Assembly: GCA_035545255.1 (NCBI GenBank)
Contig: DASZYR010000097.1
Location: forward strand, 1 to 19,958
Direction of reading: 5' to 3'
From: Dokdonella_A sp035545255
Lineage (GTDB): Bacteria > Pseudomonadota > Gammaproteobacteria > Xanthomonadales > Rhodanobacteraceae
DNA: 19,958 bases
A program made the position numbers and the translations under genes. Below, in pieces: positions 14,240 to 19,958 of this stretch; position 1 is the stretch's first letter, and each line of letters opens with the position of its first letter. The notes beneath the pieces are model-generated. The model made no database searches, had not been told where the DNA came from, and saw only the letters and a list, made by a program, of their open reading frames with translations.

Positions 14240-17200
14240 TCAGGTGTCGAGAATCCGCCGCACGGCCGCCCGCGCCGCGTCGAACGAGAAATGCCGCTGC
14301 ACGTTCGCGAGCCCATTCGCGGAAAGGCGATTCCACAGCGTTTCGTCGGAGCAGGCGCGGACGACCGCTTCAGCGAATGCCGATGGGTTCGCCGCGACCA
14401 GCACGTCCTCGCCGTCGACGACATGCATCCCCTCGACCGCGACCGGCGTCGCGACGACCGGCAGGCCATAGCTCATCGCCATGTTGACCTTGCCCTTGAC
14501 GCCCGCGCCGTAACGAAGCGGCGCGACCGAGACGCGGCAGCCGTCCATGTACGGCGCGATGTCCTCGACGTATCCGTGCACGACGACGTGCTCGTCCGCG
14601 AGCGCCGTGATCGACGCGGGCACCTTGCTGCCGATCACATGGAATCCGACATCGGGCAACTTCGCGCGAACGAGCGGAAACACCTCGCGAACGAACCATG
14701 TCACGGCATCGGCGTTCGGCGGATGCTGGAAGCCGCCGACGAAGACGAGATCGCGGCGCCCGCCGAACGGCTTGCGGCAGCCATGGACTTCATGCACGTT
14801 CGACAGCACTTCGACGCGCGCGCCCGGCGCGTCTTTCGCGAGCAGCGCCTGCTCGGCCTCGCTGACGACGAGCGTCACGTCGCTCTCGCGGATCAGCTTC
14901 AGCTCCTGCGCTTTCGTCGCCGCGGCGTGGCGCGCGAGCTCGGGCTTCTTCTCGAGTTCGTACGCGCGCTGCTCGCGCAGATAGTGCAGATCGACCGTGT
15001 CGAAGATCAGGCGCGCGCGTGGTGCGTAGAGACGTGCGAGTCCGACGTAGCTCGCTGCGACGTAGTGGCGCGACAGCACGATCGCGTCGAACTCGCTGCC
15101 GCGCTCGCGGAAGAACCTCACGGGATCGGCATTCCACGGCGCGTACAGCGCCTCGACGCCGATCGCCTGCAAGGCCGGCGTGTAGCGCTCGACCCGGAGC
15201 CGGTTGTCCGGCAGGAAAGTCGTGCGGCAGCCGAGGTCGCCGAGCACGCGCATCAGGTTGACCATGCGCAAGGAACCTGAGTCCTGATCCGGCGTCGGCG
15301 TCGTCGCGTCGACGATCAGCACGCGCTTCGTCGCGCGATGCGAAGAAGCTTTCCAGATCGGCGTGCCGGGCGCGGGCTGGCGCGCGAGCGCGAGCTTCCA
15401 CTTCTCGGCGAATTTCTCGTGATTGACGGCCTGGTAGCGCTTGATGCCGCTTGCGATGTCCGTGCCCGAGGTGACGCCTTCGAAATGCACGACCGTAGCG
15501 GCCGGCTCGCAGTAGACCTTGAGTCCGGCCGAGCGCACGGCGAACGCGAGATCGGTGTCTTCGTAATACGCCGGCGCATAGCGCGCGTCGAATCCGCCGA
15601 GGCGACGGAACCATTCGGTGCGCAGCACGATCGCGGCGCCCGAGCAGTAGTCGGCTTCGCGGCGGAACGCGTAACGCGGATCGTCGGGTTCGTCGAAACG
15701 GCCGTAGTTCCAGCCCGATCCGTCGCTGAAGACGATGCCGCCGGCTTCCTGCAATCGTCCATCGGGATAGACGAGCTTCGCGCCCACGAGTCCTGCTTCG
15801 GGCGCTTCGTCGAGGCAGCGCACGAGTGCATCGAGCCATCCTGCCGTCACGCGCGTGTCGTTGTTGAGGAACAGCACGAACTCGCCACGCGCGGCCGCGG
15901 CGCCGGCGTTGCACGAGCCGACGAAGCCGAGGTTCTCCGCGTTCCGGATCGTGCGAATGCCTTCGATATCGGCGAGCCGCTCGGCCGTGCGGTCGGTCGA
16001 GCTGTCGTCGACGACGATGACCTCGAACGGAATCGCGCTTGCGTGCTCGGCGACCGAGCGCAGGCACGCCGACGTGTACGCGATCTTGTTGAACACCGGA
16101 ATCACGATCGACACGCGCGGCATCGCGCTCGTCGGTATCGCAAAGCGCTCGAAATCCTCGCGCGGAAGCGGGTACGTGGCGCGCGCGCGCGCTGAGCCGG
16201 TGCCGCGGAATTCGGCGACGGCGCGCGCGAGCGTGCCGGCGAGGCCGCGTTGCGCGAGACTGCCTCGCACGCGCGCGAGCGTCGCGCGGAGGCGCGACGT
16301 GCGGAACGCGAGTCGCGCGCGCGCGCCGGCGAGTCGCGCGTTCCAGCGCCGGAGCGGCGCCGTGATGCGCCACGACGTGCTGCCGACGACCGTCTCGTAG
16401 CGCGGCTTCAGATCGGCAAGCTCGGCATCGAGCGATTGCGCCCATTTCGTGCGCAGGGAGAGCGCGCGGTCGAGCGCGTGACCCCATTCGCCGCGGCGCT
16501 CGCTTTCGGCAATCGTCGTCGCAAGCTCGGTTTCGAGAATGCGTTCCCGCTCGCGCTGCCGCGCGATCGCATCGGCGCGCGTGGCTTCGAGGAGCTCGAC
16601 CGTTCCGGTCGAACGCAGCGGATAACGCGCTTCCGGCCGGCGGCCGAGGCGCAGGACTTCCTCGTACGCCGCGACCATGTCGGCGAGCGTCGATTCGCGA
16701 TGCGCCGCAAGCGATGCGCGGACCTTGTCGAGGGCGGCACGATCGCCGAGCAGCTGTGCGACGCGCGAAACGACGGATCCGGCGTCGGGCTCGACGAGGA
16801 ATCCGTCGATGCCATCGCGGATGCGCTCGGCGAGCGCGCCGACGCGGGTCGCGATGACCGGCACGCGGAGGCCGCGCAGCTCCGACAGCGTGTAGCTGAA
16901 GGTTTCGGCGACGGTCGGCAAGAGCAGCGCCGCGTCGGGTGCGATGCGTGCGACGAGCGAAGGCAATTCGTCGCGCGCATAGTCGAGCACGATATGCACG
17001 CCGCGCTGGCCGAACAGCGCGTGCGCGTCGGCGCCGGCGCCGATGAGATAGACGTCGGCGTGCTCTCGCAGCTGCGGCAGCGCCGCGATCAGAAGCTCGG
17101 CGCCCTTGCCGCGCCGCACGCGGCCCGGCACGAGCAGGCGCGGGCGTTCGGCGCGCGCCGTGGAATTGCGGGATGGTGGCACGGGCTTGCCCTCACCCCA

Positions 17201-18598
17201 ACCCTCTCCCGCACGCGGGAGAGGGGGATCGGGAGTTCGTTCCACCGCGGGCCATGGCGCGAAGCCGTGAGCGATCACGTGCTGCGGGAGCTCGGCGAAC
17301 TCGGGCGCGAGACGCAGATGGTTCGCGAGCGCGGAGCGACTCGGTGCGATCAGCGTCGCGCCGGCCGCGCGCAACGCGGAGACGGTTGCGTCTCGCAGCA
17401 TGCGCCAGTGCGCGGGATCGCGATTCGGGAATTCCGCGTCGTCGCCGTGCGCGGCGAGATCGCGCGCGCGCTGCGCATCGTCGAAGCGCAACTTCGGATC
17501 GCCGAAGTCGCGGTGCAGCGTCGGCCACAGCGGATAGTGATCGTGGATAACCGCGAACGTCGGAAGGCGCGTCGACAGCACGTCGAGGCTGTGGCCGATC
17601 AGAGACGAGACCACGATCGCGTCGACGCTGCGATCGCCGATGACGCCGTCGAGGATCTCGCGGTATGCGGCGTTCGCGATCGCGGTGTCGGCGATCGGCA
17701 CAGGCAGCGGAACGCGCAGCAGCGGCGGTCCTGCCAGGCGACCGTCGTGAAGCTCGAGCCATTCGCCGTGGATCTTGCGCTGGAAACTGCCGCGCGCGAT
17801 CAGCACGAGATGGCAGGCTGCATCGAATGCGCGCGCGAAATCGCGTACCCAGCGTTCGGCGCCGCCGCCCCAGCCGTGCAGCACGTGCAGCAGAACGGGT
17901 CGAGCGTCGAGGCCGGGGCGATCCGGCGAAGCATCGCTTGCGGCGGCCGCGGCGACGCGCTCTCGCAGCGCGGCGAGCGGCGAGGGCGGACGCGGATCGC
18001 GCGGATCCTGCGGAACGCGCGCGGTGACAGTCGGCGTGCCGGCGCGAACGTAGAGATGATCGAGCACGACGCAGCGCAATCCGTGCGTCGCCAGCGCGTC
18101 GGCGTCGGCGGGCGAGGCTTTGCCGAGATCGGCGAGCCGCTCGCCGTGCCAGGCGCTGAGCGCGGCGCCGTGCAGCGAGGCTTCGACGAGCCGGCGCTCG
18201 CCATATGCGAAGCAGAGCGCGTCGATTCGCGCGTGGTCCCGTTCCGGCGACGGGTCCGGATGCGGATTGCGGTCGTCATCGATGTCGTCGAGCGCCGCGG
18301 CGCCGAGCACGCCGTCGCATTCGAGCGCGCGCAGAAGACGCTCGATCGCGAGTGGCGGCAGCCCGGCGCCGGCGCGGGCGAGGATCAGCGTCTCGCCCGG
18401 AAACGCGCGCGCGGCGTACGGCAGCACGTCGAGCGGATCGTCGCTCGCCGGCGCATCGATGCGTTGCGCGTCGGAATTCGCCGGAGGTCCGAGATGGACG
18501 AGCGGCGTCGCGGCGTCGAGACCTGAGATCGTGCCGGATGGCGGCGCCGTCGTTCCGAAAAGGCAGATGCGGAGCGGACGCTCGGGGATGTCGCGCAC
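14240..18598 (-). CDS. Three-module glycosyltransferase (GT4-GT2-GT4), 1452 aa
   Basis: This is a large cytoplasmic glycan-assembly enzyme. Residues 1-230 are not assigned but have alpha/beta character. Module one (about 232-650) is GT-B, family 4-like: VLLHVLHGWGGGAERWVRDF at its start and the E-x7-E motif in ETFSYTLSE. A charged helical linker (about 660-790) contains STSWRITAPLRRW, often seen between fused transferases. Module two (about 826-1060) is GT-A family 2: VSIVIPVFNK, VVDDSSTDRT, LFLNNDT and YEDTDLAF. Module three (about 1090-1452) is again GT4-like: DQDSGSLRM, LVFVGGFQHPPNADAV and YGAGVKGKVNMAMSYGLPVV. The start is GTG 18598 with a weak GGGAAG upstream. An in-frame REP palindrome lies in module one near residues 454-472 (PDPPLPRAGEGWGEGK), in the linker before RPRLLVPGRVRRGKG. 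The likely role is O-antigen, capsule or surface glycan synthesis; the sugars are unknown. The beta-helix genes follow on the same strand. Confidence 0.88.
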   Translation of the reverse strand: MRDIPERPLRICLFGTTAPPSGTISGLDAATPLVHLGPPANSDAQRIDAPASDDPLDVLPYAARAFPGETLILARAGAGLPPLAIERLLRALECDGVLGAAALDDIDDDRNPHPDPSPERDHARIDALCFAYGERRLVEASLHGAALSAWHGERLADLGKASPADADALATHGLRCVVLDHLYVRAGTPTVTARVPQDPRDPRPPSPLAALRERVAAAAASDASPDRPGLDARPVLLHVLHGWGGGAERWVRDFARAFDAACHLVLIARGSFQRKIHGEWLELHDGRLAGPPLLRVPLPVPIADTAIANAAYREILDGVIGDRSVDAIVVSSLIGHSLDVLSTRLPTFAVIHDHYPLWPTLHRDFGDPKLRFDDAQRARDLAAHGDDAEFPNRDPAHWRMLRDATVSALRAAGATLIAPSRSALANHLRLAPEFAELPQHVIAHGFAPWPAVERTPDPPLPRAGEGWGEGKPVPPSRNSTARAERPRLLVPGRVRRGKGAELLIAALPQLREHADVYLIGAGADAHALFGQRGVHIVLDYARDELPSLVARIAPDAALLLPTVAETFSYTLSELRGLRVPVIATRVGALAERIRDGIDGFLVEPDAGSVVSRVAQLLGDRAALDKVRASLAAHRESTLADMVAAYEEVLRLGRRPEARYPLRSTGTVELLEATRADAIARQRERERILETELATTIAESERRGEWGHALDRALSLRTKWAQSLDAELADLKPRYETVVGSTSWRITAPLRRWNARLAGARARLAFRTSRLRATLARVRGSLAQRGLAGTLARAVAEFRGTGSARARATYPLPREDFERFAIPTSAMPRVSIVIPVFNKIAYTSACLRSVAEHASAIPFEVIVVDDSSTDRTAERLADIEGIRTIRNAENLGFVGSCNAGAAAARGEFVLFLNNDTRVTAGWLDALVRCLDEAPEAGLVGAKLVYPDGRLQEAGGIVFSDGSGWNYGRFDEPDDPRYAFRREADYCSGAAIVLRTEWFRRLGGFDARYAPAYYEDTDLAFAVRSAGLKVYCEPAATVVHFEGVTSGTDIASGIKRYQAVNHEKFAEKWKLALARQPAPGTPIWKASSHRATKRVLIVDATTPTPDQDSGSLRMVNLMRVLGDLGCRTTFLPDNRLRVERYTPALQAIGVEALYAPWNADPVRFFRERGSEFDAIVLSRHYVAASYVGLARLYAPRARLIFDTVDLHYLREQRAYELEKKPELARHAAATKAQELKLIRESDVTLVVSEAEQALLAKDAPGARVEVLSNVHEVHGCRKPFGGRRDLVFVGGFQHPPNADAVTWFVREVFPLVRAKLPDVGFHVIGSKVPASITALADEHVVVHGYVEDIAPYMDGCRVSVAPLRYGAGVKGKVNMAMSYGLPVVATPVAVEGMHVVDGEDVLVAANPSAFAEAVVRACSDETLWNRLSANGLANVQRHFSFDAARAAVRRILDT
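17188..17235. repeat. REP-like hairpin inside the glycosyltransferase gene
   Basis: CCCTCTCCCGC and GCGGGAGAGGG (17202-17212 and 17215-17225) form an 11-bp stem around AC. They are preceded by GCCCTCACCCCAA, the same flank found beside the REP arm at 6890-6900. Read on the minus strand in frame it encodes PPLPRAGEGWGEG, a peptide characteristic of translated REP sequence. Unlike the doublets elsewhere, only one arm is present here. Confidence 0.8.
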
Positions 18599-18639
18599 GG
18601 ACGCTTCCCGTCAGCGACCGCCGTCGCCGTCGCCGATTG

Positions 18640-18683
18640 CGCGACCGCGAGCGCATGGCGGTGCGATGCGGCTTGCGGTCGCG
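18640..18683. promoter_or_regulatory. Long hairpin in the leader of the glycosyltransferase gene
   Basis: CGCGACCGCGAGCGCAT (18640-18656) pairs with ATGCGGCTTGCGGTCGCG (18666-18683) with one or two mismatches and a loop of about 9 nt. It lies about 42 nt before the GTG start on the minus strand. It could be a translational or transcript-stability element, or a chance product of high-GC sequence. Confidence 0.35.
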
Positions 18684-18774
18684 GAACTCGGGGATGGCGC
18701 GCGCATGGCGACTCCGGCGGCTGAGAGACGCGCGGATTATCGCCGATCCCGTCGATCGCGCGCGTCGTCGAGAG

Positions 18775-18852
18775 TTTCCCTCGCCCGTGCCGTTGGCGCG
18801 ACCCCGGATCGAGTCCGGGCAGGCTCTTTCCCGCCAAGCGGGAGACGTGACG
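18775..18852 (-). repeat. Composite palindromic repeat, copy B (inverted relative to copy A)
   Basis: The reverse complement of this block aligns along its length with 9725-9800: the CGTCAC-g-TCTCCCGC hairpin, GAGCCTGCCCGGAC, GATCCGG, TCGCGCC and then GGCACGG-GAGG. Palindromes CCCGGA/TCCGGG and TCCCGC/GCGGGA are conserved in pairing while some bases differ. It lies in the 454-bp gap (18599-19052) between the divergent glycosyltransferase and mrcB genes. Confidence 0.75.
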
Positions 18853-18903
18853 ACAGCGAGGCTCTTCGAATCGCTTGATCCGGTCTCCTCTTTTGGTCGC
18901 GTT

Positions 18904-18946
18904 TCCCTTCTCTCGCCTTGCGGGCTGGGGCAAGGGTGAGGGCGAT
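18904..18946. repeat. Degenerate REP-like single element upstream of mrcB
   Basis: The reverse complement reads GCCCTCACCCTTGCCCCAGC followed by CCGCAAGGCGAGAGAAGG. This matches the flank-plus-palindrome pattern of the elements at 6890-6937 and 17188-17235, but with a decayed stem. The remaining sequence to 19052 shows no recognised promoter; the gap holds only repeats and the hairpin at 18640-18683. Confidence 0.6.
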
Positions 18947-19052
18947 CCTGGTTCACGCTTCCAGACGATTGCTCTCCGAGCTTCCGGCCCGCGTCTCGCT
19001 CCGCGCGACGCGACGCGGGTAGACTCGCCGCAGCCGTTCCCGGATCGCGCGC

Positions 19053-19958
19053 TTGGCCTTCTTCGTCCGCTTCTTCGCATTCCTCGCCGTCTGCTGGCGC
19101 CTCCTGCGCGCACCGTTTCTGATCGGCGTCGGCTTCGCGATCGGGTTCGTGCTGCCGTACACGGTCTGGCTCGACCGCGAGGTTCGCAGCCGCTTCGACG
19201 ATCTCTCGTGGGACGTTCCGAGCCGCGTCTATGCGCGTCCGCTGCTCCTTGCGGCAGGACTGCCGATGACGGCCGACGTGCTGAAGATCGAGCTCGAGGC
19301 GGCGCGTTACGTCGAAGCGCCAGCGGCGTCGAATCCCGGAACGTACAGTCGCGACGGCGCGCGCTTCGTCATCGCGCGCCGCGCTTTCATCTATCTCGAT
19401 GGACGCGAGCGCGAAAGGCGCGTCTCGGTGACGCTCGGCGACGGCCGCGTCGCGCGGCTCGCCGATGCCGACAGCGGAGCCGCGCTCGATCGCGCGCGGC
19501 TCGAGCCGGCGCGCATCGCGACGCTCTACGGCGCCTTGCAGGAAGATCGCCGCGTCGTCCAGCTCGGTGAAGTGCCGACGCTGCTCGTCACGGGGCTGCA
19601 AGCCGTCGAGGATCGCGATTTCAAGCATCATCACGGCGTCGATTCGGTCGCGATCCTGCGCGCCGCGTGGGCCAATCTGCTCGCCGGACACGTCGTGCAG
19701 GGCGGATCGACGCTGACGCAGCAGCTCGTCAAGAATCTCTTCCTCGATCGAAGCCAGAGCTTCGCGCGCAAGTTCAACGAGGCGCTGCTCGCGTTGATCA
19801 TCGAGGCGCGCTACGGCAAGCGGCGCATCCTGGAGACCTACGTCAACGAGGTGTTCCTGGGTCAGCAGGGCGGCCAGGCCGTGCACGGATTCGCGGCGGC
19901 GAGCGAGTTCTATTTCGGGCGCGATCTCGGCGGCCTTGGTCCCGCCGAGATCGCGCTG
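19053..19958 (+). CDS. mrcB: Penicillin-binding protein 1B, N-terminal part (3' end outside window)
   Basis: The frame is open from after TAG 19020-19022 to the window end. It encodes a bifunctional peptidoglycan glycosyltransferase/transpeptidase. The first 302 residues show a short cytoplasmic tail, a transmembrane anchor (LIGVGFAIGFVLPYTVWL) and a UB2H-like regulatory region (VPSRVYARPLLLAAGL, then PGTYSRDGARF), which points to class 1B rather than 1A. The GT51 domain follows. It has catalytic Glu186 in E-D-R-D-F-KHHHG, then Q216-GGSTLTQQLVKN, RKFNEALLALIIEARYGK and ILETYVNEVFLGQ. The transpeptidase domain is beyond the window. The only start before the anchor is TTG 19053; ATG 19263 would lose the membrane segment. 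No clear ribosome site is visible, so the start, or an upstream frameshift in the assembly, remains uncertain. It is divergent from the glycosyltransferase. Confidence 0.87.
   Translation, partial: MAFFVRFFAFLAVCWRLLRAPFLIGVGFAIGFVLPYTVWLDREVRSRFDDLSWDVPSRVYARPLLLAAGLPMTADVLKIELEAARYVEAPAASNPGTYSRDGARFVIARRAFIYLDGRERERRVSVTLGDGRVARLADADSGAALDRARLEPARIATLYGALQEDRRVVQLGEVPTLLVTGLQAVEDRDFKHHHGVDSVAILRAAWANLLAGHVVQGGSTLTQQLVKNLFLDRSQSFARKFNEALLALIIEARYGKRRILETYVNEVFLGQQGGQAVHGFAAASEFYFGRDLGGLGPAEIAL

Noticed and set aside
18240..18271. HPDPSPERD segment in the glycosyltransferase N-terminal region as another REP insertion
   Set aside because: It resembles REP-derived peptide, but the DNA lacks the palindrome and the CCCTCACCCC flank.
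16250..18526. 758-codon plus-strand open frame opposite the glycosyltransferase
   Set aside because: It is antisense to three recognisable transferase modules. The protein is Arg-rich and featureless apart from a LALTPTLS peptide derived from the REP element.
1..19958. tRNA, rRNA, integrase, transposase or toxin-antitoxin genes
   Set aside because: Both strands were looked over, and no such gene or conserved RNA was recognised.

Overview
This window reads as a chromosomal segment of a high-GC gammaproteobacterium, most likely in the Xanthomonadales/Lysobacterales (Rhodanobacteraceae- or Xanthomonadaceae-like). The grounds are the gene repertoire (HrpA with a DUF3418 tail, monofunctional RelA, PBP1B, a Hanks kinase, an NRDE/TANGO2 protein), the codon bias, and abundant palindromic REP-type repeats. 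The assignment rests on remembered family resemblance only; no database search was run.

Layout. At 2-2464 (+) is the 3' part of hrpA, which carries an in-frame repeat doublet. It converges on a small exported protein of unknown function (2627-3097, -). A second, divergent exported protein of unknown function follows (3361-4542, +). Next comes relA (4617-6809, +), a cluster of inverted REP hairpins, a transmembrane Ser/Thr kinase with four periplasmic ~100-residue repeats (7150-9720, +), and an NRDE-family protein (9909-10697, +). The strand then switches. Read on the minus strand, a 1452-residue three-module glycosyltransferase (18598-14240) is followed by two paralogous secreted beta-helix proteins (14113-12821 and 12487-11087). 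A divergent penicillin-binding protein 1B gene (mrcB) starts near 19053 and runs off the right edge.

Functional themes. relA (stringent-response alarmone synthesis), the sensor-like kinase and hrpA are housekeeping or signalling functions. The right half is cell-surface oriented: glycan assembly, secreted repeat proteins and peptidoglycan polymerisation. No operon can be proven, but the glycosyltransferase and the two beta-helix genes run in the same direction, and the two beta-helix genes are clearly a tandem duplication. Their DNA looks less GC-rich than the flanks.

Notable structure. REP-like palindromes occur at six places. Two are inside reading frames (hrpA and the glycosyltransferase), each apparently inserted in an interdomain linker without breaking the frame. 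One ~78-bp composite element occurs twice in opposite orientation, at 9725-9800 and 18775-18852. No transposase (RAYT or other), CRISPR array, tRNA or rRNA was recognised. I did not find a convincing undescribed defence or mobile system. The best leads are the in-frame REP insertions, the kinase repeat domain, the tandem beta-helix pair with a shared C-terminal motif, and a 20-codon ORF with a strong ribosome binding site at 10780-10842.
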